Shown piece after piece: positions 35,249 to 46,574 of a stretch of DNA of 64,000 nucleotides. Within the stretch, counting starts at the first letter, position 1, and every line of letters starts with the position of its first letter. The notes beneath the pieces are model-generated. The model did not search any database. It was not told the DNA's origin and worked only from the letters and a program-made list of their open reading frames with translations. This DNA is from Anadara kagoshimensis (taxonomy: Eukaryota > Mollusca > Bivalvia > Arcoida > Arcidae): NCBI GenBank assembly GCA_021292105.1, contig CM037873.1, forward strand, positions 18,654,527-18,718,526. Reading direction: 5' to 3'. A program made the translations under genes and the position numbers.

Positions 35249-35535
35249 AATGATAACGTCTCAGTCAAGAATATTTCACTTATATCGAGACGCCAGCTTT
35301 AGGCGAAGGTGCAGCAGTTTTGCCTGAGAGTTGCGCTAATGGCATTATACAGCGGAGTTCTTTAACGTGCCAAGCCCACCGTGACACGGGATCTCGTTTA
35401 TTTTAAGTTTTCATTCGAAAGAACCGTGACTTTCATTTCGAGTGTCGTAATGTCGAGTGCTTGGCGAAAGAACAGTCACTACCGAGTTTAAAGTCTTGGG
35501 TCAGACCCGGCTGTAGTGCGGGCGACAATTTTCGA
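35249..35535 (-). mobile_element. SINE body without tRNA head
   Basis: The block from ACGTCTCAGTCAAGAATATT to AGTCTTGGGTCAGACCCGG follows the body of the SINE at 15193-15557 closely (GCGAAAGAACAGTCACTACC is shared). The tRNA-like head is missing after 35520. Confidence 0.82.
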
Positions 35536-35965
35536 ACGGTGGCACGGATTAACCCTTATCACTATCACTCAAAGGGTTGATAATTATTTTGATATTTTAA
35601 AAGATTGAGTAAAAAAATCTTAAAATCCTTAATTTTAGAACAAAAACCTAAAACAATTTTGGTTATTTGGTTTTTATATTTTTGGTGAAAAATGCTCAAA
35701 ATCAAAACATTTTGGATATTCGATATTTTACGTTTTTAGCTAAAATTTCAAATATCTAAATATCCAAAACTTTTCAGAATATTAAATCGTTGAGTGTTAC
35801 ACGGACCGACAATCCTATTTCAAATTAAAAGACTTTCTGCTTTTATTTAATTTGATAGTTAACTAATTCAAACGTAAAACATAGCAGCATCCATTCTAAT
35901 TCTGAAATTTAGAGGATTAGCCTCTCTGTATTTTGGACCTTTTTGATAAAAGGCATTTGCATGTA

Positions 35966-36956
35966 CAGTACAGGCCTGTCGAAAGTTTAACACCGAGACT
36001 CGGCTGCCGAAGGGCTAGACAGTTAGTGGCCGAAAAGCTGCCGACTCCCGGCTCCTCGGCAACTAGAACTGTCTACAGCTCTGCAACGTTAACTCACCCG
36101 ACTCCTCGGCACTTTGAGTTGTCCACAGCTCGGCAACTCATTCGGCTCCTCGGCACTTTGAGTTGTCCACAGCTCGGCAGCTCATTCAGTAATTACCAGG
36201 AATTTAAGTGGATATTAAGGAATTTAAATAAATAAATTAATTAAAAGTAAATAAAAAATAAATAAGTAAATTTAAAAAATGGACAATGGAGTACCTGATT
36301 ATTTTCAGAATTTCCTAAATATTTTATATTCCATTAATAAATAAATAAAAATATAAATAAATAAATTAATTCATTAATAAATTAAATAATAAAAAAATGG
36401 ACGATGGAGTATCTGATTATTTTCAAAATTTCCTATATCTTTTATATTCTATTATATAGCGAGATTTTAAAACAAAAAAATTTGGTCTACTTTCATCGCA
36501 GTAGACAGAGAATTCCCATGATTAAAGTCTTTAAAGGTAAACATTAGGTGTCATAATCCTAATATGTTAATCCGCTGTCATCATCCAATACCTGGCTTCA
36601 TTACACGACTTTCAACACCTTTTCGGCGTTCACTGACAACTTTGGTGTATATATATAATAATACGAATTTTTTCCCCTCTGCTGATAAATATTGTCCTAC
36701 TTATTAGATAATTTCACGATTTCCTCCCCAAAATATGGCGATATACGTGTGACTGTAGTCAACGGGGGATCGAGTATCCGAAAAGGTACCGAGTAGCCGA
36801 GCGACCGAAAAGTTGCCGGGCTGTAGACAGCAGCTGCCGAAAAGGTGCCGAGTAAATTAAAGATAAAGAAGAGCCGAAATGTAAATGCCGAGCAGCCGAG
36901 ATGAGCTGCCGATTCGTCACTAAAGTGTTAAACTTTCGACATTAAGGCATGTACTG
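35966..36956. mobile_element. Foldback element FB3a, TA-flanked
   Basis: Ends are CAGTACAGGCCTGTCGAAAG (left) and, inverted, CAGTACATGCCTTAATGTCG; both lead into AAGTTTAACAC. TA lies on both sides (35964-35965 and 36957-36958). Inside each end are CGGC-rich direct repeats (left: CTCCTCGGCACTTTGAGTTG, 36047-36185; right: GCCGAAAAGGTGCCGAGTA, 36770-36920) in inverted relation. The centre is AT-rich. Non-coding. A second copy is at 57493-58263. Confidence 0.85.
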
Positions 36957-37227
36957 TAAACTTCTTAATATTGTCATAAACCATTTTTTAAATTTAATCA
37001 TAAAATACATTCAAAAAATGGTATATGACAATATTATATTAAGATTGCAAGTAAATGCATGTTTAATTGTTTCATAACATTAGGAGGGAATGGAAGTTGG
37101 AGTTTTAAAGTTTAAAGACGACATTGTTGTTTATACTTTTCTCGATCTTTGAATTTTTTCGTATTCCTCTGAAAACGTCAATGGTTGATTGTTACGAAAG
37201 CTTGCTAGTGCCATTTTGTAAAAAAGA

Positions 37228-37515
37228 AAAACATATTAAGTCGTTTAAACAAGATACTAAGTCGTTTAAACGAGATACTAAGTCGTTTAAACAAGATAAT
37301 TAAGTCGTTTAAACAAGATACTAAGTCGTTTAAACGAGATACTGCGTCGTTTAAACGAGATACTAAGTCGTTTAAACAAGATAATTAAGTCGTTTAAACA
37401 AGATACTAAGTCGTTTAAACGAGATACTAAGTCGTTTAAACGATTTAATTATCTTGTTTAAACGACTTAGTATCTTGTTTAAACGAATTAGTATCTTGTT
37501 TAAACGACTTAGCAT
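37228..37515. repeat. Left subterminal array of FB2
   Basis: About ten forward units of AAGTCGTTTAAACAAGATACT (A/G at the AAR position; some units have AATT for CT), then about three and a half units in reverse orientation from 37441. Confidence 0.95.
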
Positions 37516-38870
37516 CTCTGTAATACCTTTAAGTAAATATTTGAGATCCATACCATACTCATCATTATTTCTATTGTAAAGATTGGAGTAATATTGTTTT
37601 GTTTCTGCTAAGATTTCTTTTTGATCAGTAATGATAGAGTTATCCTCTTTTACAATTTTCGGAATTATTTTACTAACAAAATTTCTGGATTCCAGATTAC
37701 AAAAATATTTTGTTGGTTTTTCACCTTCCTCTACCCACCTTGCTTTAGACCTTAACAGAGTTACTTTCATTTTTTCATTACGTAGTTCCTCTAAATCTTT
37801 CTTTCTATTATTAATTTCATTAAAGTTAGATAGGGGGTTACTTTCTAGTCTAGTAATTTCATCAATTATCTGTTTCTCTTTTTGGATAGACTTTTTTTGC
37901 GATGAGATGAGTATGATATGGTTTTTCCCCTAATTTCAAGCAAAGCAGCTTCCAAAAATTGTTGATCTGTAATAGTAAATTGTATATCATCATTACTTAT
38001 TTCATTAATTTGTTCTATGTTATAAACAGGAACTACATATTGTATTTTTATATCTTTTATACATTTTTTTACTATATCTATATAGTTTTTATCTGCTAGT
38101 AGGGAATTGTTGAACTTCCAAAGGCCTCTACCTTTAACGAATTCATTTAATTTTAATGATAAGCAGACAGATGAATGGTCAGACCTATAACTTGGATTGA
38201 TTTTGACATCTATGACTTTGGACATAAAATTTTCTGATATAAGGAAAAAGTCGAGTCTACCTTGTTTTAATGGTTGTTTTTTTCGCCAAGTATATTTTCT
38301 TTCCTCTGGATATAGTTCTCTAAAAGGGTCTATGAGATTAAATTCTTCCTTCATATTTATGACAACATTTCTTGCTTTTGGATTGTGATGGAGGTAGCCA
38401 AAGGTGTCCAGTTCTTGACTCTGAACTAAATTAAAATCACCATTTATGATACAATATTCATTTTCAAAATCTTGGAGAAGTTTTGTTATATTTGAGAAAA
38501 ATTGGGGGCTATCCTCATTTGGAGCATATATATTAATCAGTGTTACTCTCATCTTATCAATAGTCAAGTCAACAGCAATATAATTCCCATCATTATCTTT
38601 CTTAATTTGGTGTATATTATACTCAAAGTTATTATTAAATAAAATGCCTACCCCTCTTGAGTTTGATGTAACCGAATTTAGAATAATTTCTCCACCCAAT
38701 TCTGATCTTATTACCCAATGTAAATTGTCTACCAAATGAGTTTCTTGTAAACAGTATATATTATAAGATTTTGACCTTAGGAAGTTCAACACATCCCTAC
38801 GCTTTTCATAATCCTTTAGACCTCTACAGTTCGCAGTGAGTATTGTGAAATTGTTATGCGATTCCATCAT
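37516..38870 (-). pseudogene. LINE (L1/Tx1-like) ORF2 5' part: AP endonuclease and start of the RT region
   Basis: A 334-codon minus-strand frame from ATG at 38870 to 37866 encodes an APE-type endonuclease with TANCRGL, LQETH (catalytic Glu), INIYAPNE, INGDFNLV, GRLDFFLI and SDHSSV in the right order. A single frameshift near 37887-37895 (A7 run on the coding strand) moves to a second frame with RKKDLEELRNEK, ARWVEEGEKPTKYFCNLESR and a linker into the RT. The RT domain itself is absent; at about 37515 the frame enters the FB2 repeats. The endonuclease keeps its main catalytic motifs, but the element is cut off and cannot be mobile by itself. Confidence 0.88.
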
Positions 38871-39207
38871 GATTGGGTTGAATCAAATAAATTCTAATGA
38901 TATGAATTACAATACAAAGGGATATCTCACTTCGAACTGAGCGGTATTGGGAATAAATATGAAGAAATATACAATATTTAATTGTAAAAATTCATTATTA
39001 TCAAGGGGTACCTGACTAAATTGTTCATCCATAACACAGATAAGGCATACTTGTGATTTAATACTAACTACACTCTTAAAACTGTTGAACCATTTTTTAC
39101 TGGTTATACTGAACATGAGGAAAATCCAAGGGGTTGACATGATGTGTGGTGTGTGTTTGTGTAAAAGTGATTGTAGTGTAAAAAAAAGTACAAAATTTAT
39201 TTTAAAT
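38871..39207. other. LINE upstream remnant or unassigned FB2 interior
   Basis: Between the endonuclease ATG and the right array. A minus-strand frame of 77 codons (38907-39140) has no known motif; it may be LINE 5' sequence. Confidence 0.35.
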
Positions 39208-39395
39208 TTCGTTTAAACAAGATAATTAAATCGTTTAAACGACTTAGTATCTTGTTTAAACGACTTAGTATCTCGTTTAAACGATTTAATTATCTTGTTT
39301 AAACGACTTAGTATCTTGTTTAAACGACTTAGTATCTCGTTTAAACGAATTAGTATCTCGTTTAAACGACTTAATTATCTCGTTTAAACGACTTA
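39208..39395. repeat. Right subterminal array of FB2
   Basis: One to two forward units, then about seven reversed units (TATCTTGTTTAAACGACTTAG) up to 39395, followed by the T-rich inverted end. Confidence 0.95.
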
Positions 39396-39440
39396 ATATT
39401 TTTTTTCTTTTTTACAAAATGGCACTAACAAGCTTTCGTA

Positions 39441-40384
39441 GTATTGTTTATGATTCCGTTTCAAAAAGAAATCGTAAGGTTTCAATGTGTGTTATATTAC
39501 ACGTCAATACAACTCATTATATGACACAAGGCTTCTGTACAGACAGTTAGACTTTCATACTAAAATCTATGTTAGCAGATATCGGCTGTAAAAAGCTAAC
39601 TAGTTCTTAGAATCATTCCAAACGAGACGTTAGATGTGTTACATGTCGGATTAGTGACCTTTGATAGTGGGCATTTGATACAGTGAAACTTTGTTGATGT
39701 GTAAAGAAATATTATGTAGACAGACTTTAAAGCTTCTAAATGAAACGCAGGCTTGTGTGGCACAGAGAAAAACGTATTACATCTGTGTCATTTAGTATAA
39801 CCCATTTCAATAGCTATAAACAAAGATACATAATCATTCTGCACATTGCATACATGTATTATTATTATGTACCTGTTGATACCTTTTTATGAAGGTCAAA
39901 TACTCGCAATTGACGGTTACATAGTCTGTCCATTTAAAAAATGGATTTTGTATTACATTTGGAACAATGTGTGGGGTTGAATGCATCGACAGGTTGTATT
40001 TCTATGTGCCCTTCATAGCCCATTTGCACCCACTCCTGTGTTCTTCCTTATTCCCACGACATCAAAGATTTTCTGGCATGGTGTCGGCAAAGCCCGGGTC
40101 AATACTCACAGAGATTGTTCTGTTCGTAAAACTATTAAAGTCATGAATCTGTACGATATTTGCGATCAATTGATAGGATTTGTAAAGACACCATTAATTT
40201 TGCCGAATCAAAGTTGTTTAAATATTGTAAATATATACTAATTATTTCGCTTTTTTATATTCAATAATAATATATTCCTTTTTAAAGGATATTATTATAA
40301 AATGTTAGAAATCATACGGTAGTGCAGTGATTTCGAGCTATGACCATGCAAATATTTTCCTATTTTTCGTCCACTGTTACACTC
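39441..40384. other. Intron, no recognised feature
   Basis: AT-rich, nothing seen. A frame at 39981-40241 lacks any recognisable domain. Confidence 0.4.
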
Positions 40385-40790
40385 GGAACGCCAAATCGGC
40401 AATTTCCACAAATTGTGTTTCGGCTTTACAAATTTTGTATCCTTCCGCTGTTTGGAAATTTGGGATTACTTTTTGACGAGTGTCTGAGAGGCGAAAAAGA
40501 CACTCGTCTTTAAACGTATACTAGAACATAATGAAGTAAAATTTATCTATGAAACTTTTAAATTAAATGCCGAATAAACAACAGTTTGAGATTTAGTTTT
40601 GAATTCAATGATACGATACTGTAATTAACACAATTTTTTCTGATTTCTTGACGACAATAAATTTTTTCTCACAATTGCCCAAACATTTTCGAAAATCTTT
40701 AAAACTTGGACGAATTTTGTGTTCAGAAAATTACCACTTGATATTTTGTAAAATGTGACATCACACAATTCGAATTGAATTTAATCAGGA
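40385..40790 (+). repeat. Dispersed repeat R1, copy 1
   Basis: GGCAATTTCCACAAATTGTG, TTTCGGCTT, CACAATTTTTTCTGATTT, TTGCCCAAAC and TTGTAAAATGTGACATCA occur here and, inverted in the same order, at 48890-49245. Non-coding; class unknown. A weaker relative lies at 45400-45800. Confidence 0.75.
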
Positions 40791-41984
40791 ATGGTTTCTG
40801 AGAACGAGCTGTTAATATCTTTTAAATAAACCCAAAAGACTAGGTGGTACATTCCGTTGTCAATGAAAACAAATATGGCTACCACCACAATGATCGACGC
40901 TTCAATGTCAAGTTTCAATTGACGTTGCAACTAGTTCTAATAACACGCACGTCATAACGATTTCAAAACTTCATAAAAATACACATAATCACATATTATT
41001 GTATGTTAATAAAATCATATGACAAACTAAACGTTTATTTACGTATTCCATTGGTCAGTGACAAAGAGCAATTTACGAAAATGAGAGTTATCTCTCTTTT
41101 ATTGCATAGAACTTTCTGTGCCTTGCTTAACTGAAGCCCCACCAATTTGGTTGAAAATCTGTTTTCTAGTACTATGCCTCGGTCTGACTGGAGCACCATA
41201 CTTTCTTTCTCTCTCTCTGAGATGACAGAGAATTCCCATTACCACACATGGGATTGATTTTTTGCATTGTGAACATAGCTATATGACACAAAGTTTGACA
41301 AACTGAAGAAATGGAAATGCTACTTCCATTTGCATTAATATTCGTACATTTTAGATTTGATGGTTATTTATTTAATATTTATTTATTTATAATATTTGCC
41401 TATCTGACAAGTATGTCATCAGATGGATTTACAAAAGAAAAAGAGACATTTATTGCTATAATTAAAGTGATTTTGTGGATATTAGGAATACTAAATGTGT
41501 ATTTTAATTTTTAGCTGGCTTACATGCATTTCACTGGATATTATATTTTTAAATATATTTATAACATATACTGTGTTATTTAAACACATGGATTTCGACA
41601 ACTAAATGCATTGTATATTGGATTTCCATTAAAATTTGAAGAAAAAGAAAAATTGAAAACTGACTGTATTTTAAATTTTCATAATTCAATAGCCACATGA
41701 TTCAGTAATGTTTCAGTTACAGATGCAGCGAGAATTCTCATCAGTTAAAATCTTTTAAATGATTATATCAATTGTTTGAGTTTTATAATTGTTGTTTTAA
41801 CATGTTAAATTATTATAGTAGACCAATGTTGGGCTGTCAAAAGCTTTACCATACATTTCCTCTATTTCCACCAAGCCAGCTATTTTGACACGGTAGTATG
41901 TATGTAGCCTTATACTTGCTGCTAAGAACTATGTTTTTCATACCTCCACGGCTCCCCCACCAAAATTTGTTCAAACTTGCACTA
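40791..41984. other. Intron, no recognised feature
   Basis: AT-rich sequence with short frames only (for example 41311-41514, hydrophobic but without support). Confidence 0.4.
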
Positions 41985-43530
41985 GCCTAACAGTATCTGT
42001 ATAATATTGAAGCTAAACCATACTTACACTTCTCTGTCAAGGTCTAGTGAAGTTTACACTAGCCCATCAAGAGCAATGCGCAATTGCACTGGCCCATCAC
42101 AGCTATGCTGTATACATATTGTCCCGTCAGGATCTACCCTGTATACAAACTGGCCTATCAAAGCTATATTGTATACATACTGGCCCGTCAAGATATATTA
42201 TAACTTGCACTAGCCTAACAGTATCTGTATAATATTGAAGTTAAGCCATACTTACACTTCTCTGTCAAGATCTAGTGAAGTTAACACTAGCCCATCGAGA
42301 GCAATGCACAATTGCACTAGCCCATCACAGCTATGCTGTATACATATTGCCCCGTCAAGATCTACACTGTATACATATTTGCCTATCAAAGCTATATTGT
42401 ATACATCAAGAGCAATGCACAATTGCACTAGCCCATCACAGCTATGCGGTATACATATTGCCCCGTCAAGATCTACACTGTATACATACTGGCCTATCAA
42501 AGCTATATTGTATACATCAAGAGCAATGCACAATTGCACTGGCCCATCACAGCTATGCTGTATACATATTGCCCCGTCAAGATCTACACTGTATACATAC
42601 TGGCCTATCAAAGCTATATTGTATACATACTGGCCCGTCAAGATATATACTATATACATATTGTCTTGTCAAAGTTACACTATATACATACTGGCCCAAC
42701 AAAGCTTCACTGTAAACATGCTGGTCCGTCAAAGCTATACTGTTTACATGCTGACCTGTCAAAGCTCAAGATCTATACAGTATATATACATTCTGGCTCT
42801 TCAAATCTATACTGTATACATACTGGCCCCTAAAAGCTAACCTGTACACATACTGGTCCTAAAAGCTAAAATGTATACATACTGGCCCTAAAAGCTAAAC
42901 TGTATACATACTGGCCCATCAAAGCTTAACTGCATGCACATACTGGCCCATCAAAGCTAACTGTATAACTACTGGCCTGTTAACGTTAAACTGTATAGAT
43001 ACTGGCCCGTCAAACCTAGACTGTATACATACTGGTCTGTCAAAACTAGACTGTATATACAGGCCTGTCAAAGCTAAACTGTATACATACAGGCCCGTCA
43101 AAGCTAAACTGTATACATACTGACCCGTCAAAGCTAAACTGTATACATACTGGCTTGTCAAAGCTAAACTATATACATACAGGCCTGTCAAAGCTAGACT
43201 GTATACATGCTGGTCTGTCAAAGCTAAACTATATACATACTGGCCTGTCAAAGCTAAACTGTATACATACAGGCCTGTCAAAGCTTAACTGTATACATAC
43301 TGGCCCGTCAAAGATATACTGTATACATACTGGCCCGTCAAAGCTAAACTGTATAATACTGGCCTGTCAAAGCTAGACTGTATACATACTGGCCCGTCAA
43401 AGCTAAACTGTATACATACTGGCCCGTCAAAGCTAAACTGTATACATACTGGCCTGTCAAAGCTAAACTGTATACATACATGTACTGGCCCTTCAAGATG
43501 TGTGCATGCTTGTACTGGCCTGTCAAATAT
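41985..43530. repeat. 30-bp minisatellite with a higher-order section, about 50 copies
   Basis: The basic unit is ACTGTATACATACTGGCCCG followed by TCAAAGCTAA. From 42840 to 43490 it is a simple array. From 41985 to 42660 it is organised into larger repeats: a block of about 225 bases beginning TAACAGTATCTGTATAATAT occurs twice (41990, 42213), and a block of about 112 bases with GAGCAATGCACAATTGCACT occurs three times (42297, 42410, 42522). Because 30 is divisible by three, long frames appear on both strands; they are not genes. Confidence 0.95.
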
Positions 43531-43567
43531 TATTCTTCAACATGTACAGGTAGTCAGGCTCAGATAT

Positions 43568-43612
43568 GCTTCTCAATATATATACATGTATATATATATA
43601 TATATATATGTA
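43568..43612. repeat. (AT)n microsatellite
   Basis: Alternating ATATATA around 43590-43608 with ACATGT interruptions. Confidence 0.85.
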
Positions 43613-43802
43613 GGCTTATATTGGCAGGTCAACATCTTTATTCTAGTGCATTATTTTGTTAAAATTATTTGCATCCCTATTATTGGCACATGATTTTACT
43701 GTCACACAATATGTAGGCCTATTCTTCATGGTATTTATATACAATTTTTGTTGTATAAAATACAGATATGCTGGTAATTTGTTACAAATTACAACCCGTT
43801 CA

Positions 43803-43875
43803 GTTAGAGTAGCTCTTTTGGTAGAGTATTTGTTTTGTAAATGGGTTATGGGTTTGAACACAAAGACCTGTTATA
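43803..43875 (+). mobile_element. tRNA-like SINE head remnant
   Basis: AGTAGCTCTTTTGGTAGAGT is a recognisable A box, and GGTTATGGGTTTGAACACA a degenerate B box, at the usual spacing. No tRNA cloverleaf end or SINE body follows, so it is probably a fragment. Confidence 0.45.
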
Positions 43876-44775
43876 ATTGCTTGGTTCTATGCCTTTAGAT
43901 ATGAATATTCTGCAAAAGTGATGGTCTTAAGACTGCTGATTCCAGTTTGACATTCATACCGTATTTGAGATTTTCCTCAACTTGAATTTAGCAAATTTGA
44001 AAGCTGAATACTTTTTTTCTGTATTCAAGATATTCATAAATTTAAGGGGTCATTTTGAAGACCATTCTAAAAGTTTTTACATCTATATTTGAATTTTGTT
44101 TAAACTTTATTTTCAGTTGCATAAAATTGTTTTCAGAAGTTGTCAGATTTCCATTAAGGAAAATCTTAGTTTAGGAATGATTGTAAAACTGAAGCCAAAT
44201 ATGTTTATTAAACATTACACATGTAAAGAATGCTCACTTTAAATAAAATTAATTGATAAACATGTCCATTTAAATTCAAATGGAATTTACTGATTTTCAG
44301 TACCAGTAATATGACTGATTATTAATTTGTTGATTTTGAAAGCAGCAAGTTTCATTTTAGAATTATTGATGAAAGTCCATTCCTGTCTTTTTTGTGTTTA
44401 GCATAACTCAGGTGTTGATAAATACAGACTTTTAGTGAATATGGATGAGGATTTTATATACAACCCTTCTAGTTGCACTGTTTCGTTATGTAACACTACC
44501 TAATCTTCTTATTAAGTTACAGCTTGGTTCTTGCTATTGTGCACAATTTGTTCTACTTACACTTTGGACAGTGAAGCTGCATTGTAAAACATGAAACAAA
44601 GTTTGCATTTAATTTTCTGCCAAAGATAATGCCTCATTCAGCAAAAAGTTTTTAATCAAATTAGGTTCCATATGGCTTTTTGAAATTGCTTAACAACACC
44701 AAGTACTAAAGCTTATAGAATAGATCAACTGAAAACTAGATCTGTTGCACATTTCTAAATATTTCATTAGCCTAT

Positions 44776-44819
<44 letters not shown>

Positions 44820-46437
44820 GACCTGCAATGACACTGGTTCATTTACCAAATATCTCAACATTGATATGGGGAACTGTGCCTATCTTCATAAGTGCGGAGG
44901 TTGAGTGATTATATTGAGACCATGGAATGATAAAAATTTCAAGGCAAAAGTTACAAAAAAAAATGACAAGCCATTTAGTCATAGCTCTAGGCCCAAATCG
45001 CACACCCTTAATAAACGATTTCACATGTATTCATGTGTACCACCAGTTCACTGATACTTAATATACACTATAAGGGGGCAACCAAAACAATGTTTGTGCA
45101 CGTGATTGGCCTGTGGAATTCAGATTTGTGAAATAAACGGTCGAAGCGGTATATGGCCAAATTTAATATGGAAACTGAAAGTAGGTCCTAAAATTCGGCA
45201 TAAATCTTGAGAAATCTGACTAAAAAGATGCTAATAATCACCAAAACTTACTTTATTAAAGTCGTAAATATCATTCTGCGTCTTCTGTCTATCCAAACTA
45301 TATATAGAACATAGTTAAGTTGTACTAACAAAATTTCTAGTTCATATTAGATGGAAAATGGACCGACCCCTATCCAAGATTTCGGATTGACGACGACTTT
45401 TTTTCGCCTTTAAAACTTGGGCGTTTTTTGTGTAAAGAAAATTATTTGATGTATTAAATACGGAATTGTACCTTGTAAACAGGTCTTTCATTTGGTAATA
45501 ATATTGTTTCTGAGCACGAGCTTTGTGAGAAATGGGAAGAAATCTTATGACGGATAAAATTTTGATTTTTAGCGTGTGGCTCTTGTTTCACTATGGATTA
45601 CGATATTAAACTGTAACCGGAATTATAAAAAAATATTATTGTCCGTTTTCAAACATTCTGAATTTTTTATTTTGCATCCCAATCTATAGTAATCTGTGAT
45701 ACATTCCCTCATTTTGTGTCGTTCAAAGGTTCGCCATTTTTTGACAAATTTTACATTACTTTTGCAAGTTCACAAATTTTAAATCCCTACGCTGACGGAG
45801 TTGGCGTTCGGACTGTTACTTATTGTTTGGATAACTTATATACTTTTGCCTGAAATGGACCTCATGAATGAACAAATATAGAACAAATATTATAAGTTAA
45901 TATGAGACAGTTTAAACACATTTTGTTGGGTTTTTTTTCTTGGGCATATCAATTATGAAGACTTTTCGTTAAAATTGTGCTTTTTTGTCTTTTTAGAACA
46001 GGGAGATTTAAATATTAACTTTTTAAACGTAATGATTGTAAAATGCATACCAAATAATACTGAAAAAATTAAAAGATATAGGATGTGTATCGATTATAAA
46101 GCCAATTATTGTAGGCATACCACATTTTCTCCATATTTTGACTGACGCGTTATAGAAGTTAAAAATGACAATACTCGAAACTCCTTGTTATAAATATCAA
46201 TTTTTTAAACATAGCGTAACGTGATCATAAGTATTGCTAAATCAATTTCCAATTTTCACCAGTGTTACGTATTTTGAAAATTATTTTCAATTTTTAATCC
46301 ATAGTTTCTCATTAGCAATTTAAATTTTAAAGAATGCATGAAGTGTCGGTGTATTTTTAACACTGCAATTAACAAAACTATTAAATGTTTAGCGATAAGC
46401 GCCATGTTTACAAAGTTAAAAGATATACCGTACTAAC
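43876..46437. other. Intron next to the upstream CARP exon
   Basis: AT-rich. A pure TG microsatellite is at 44777-44818 and a faint relative of repeat R1 at 45400-45800. Otherwise nothing recognisable. Confidence 0.45.
44777..44818. repeat. (TG)n microsatellite, about 21 repeats
   Basis: An uninterrupted run of GT dinucleotides. Confidence 0.98.
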
Positions 46438-46574
46438 CTTGTTACCGTTTACTTCAATGTGTTTCAACCCCGGATCAAAAAGAAGTTCTTTTGGTGTGAT
46501 GTTTATTGGTGACTGATTTTTACCTTTGCTGCACATACTGAATTCTTGATTTATCATTCCCCAAAATGATGGTC
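46438..46574 (-). CDS. CA10-like: Carbonic anhydrase-related protein (CA10/CA11-like), exon with the N-terminal part of the CA fold
   Basis: Read on the minus strand, this 137-base exon is preceded by a pyrimidine-rich tract ending in AG and followed by GTTAGT. It encodes 45 complete codons after two bases that finish a glycine codon (phase 1 entry, phase 0 exit). The peptide contains PSFWG and SMCSKGKNQSPINI, the hallmark start of the alpha-CA fold, including the Cys that in secreted CAs and CA10/CA11 pairs with the Cys before YE near the C-terminus. It ends in VNGNK and joins in frame to the exon at 19780. In CA10/CA11 proteins this segment follows a signal peptide and a short N-terminal stretch; no such exon was found upstream in the window. 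The family is normally secreted or extracellular in nervous tissue; that role is inferred by homology only. Confidence 0.92.

Larger units (their letters stand above)
37195..39438. mobile_element. Foldback element FB2, TA-flanked, with 21-bp arrays and a LINE fragment inside
   Basis: Ends are CGAAAGCTTGCTAGTGCCAT and, inverted, CGAAAGCTTGTTAGTGCCAT, continuing into TTTGTAAAA. TA flanks both (37193-37194, 39439-39440). Arrays of GTTTAAACRAGATACTAAGTC units follow. The left array is itself palindromic (forward 37228-37440, reversed 37441-37515) and the right array is mainly reversed (39208-39395). Between them is the 5' half of a LINE ORF2 on the minus strand whose frame runs on into the repeats. 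The design repeats that of FB1 with different ends. Confidence 0.88.

Noticed and set aside
37228-39395. CRISPR array (regular 21-bp repeats)
   Set aside because: The repeats are directly tandem without unique spacers, inverted at two ends, in a eukaryotic intron.
42007-43526. Long frames on both strands (up to 201 codons) in the 30-bp minisatellite
   Set aside because: A period divisible by three keeps any frame open; both strands are equally open and the residues are simple repeats.
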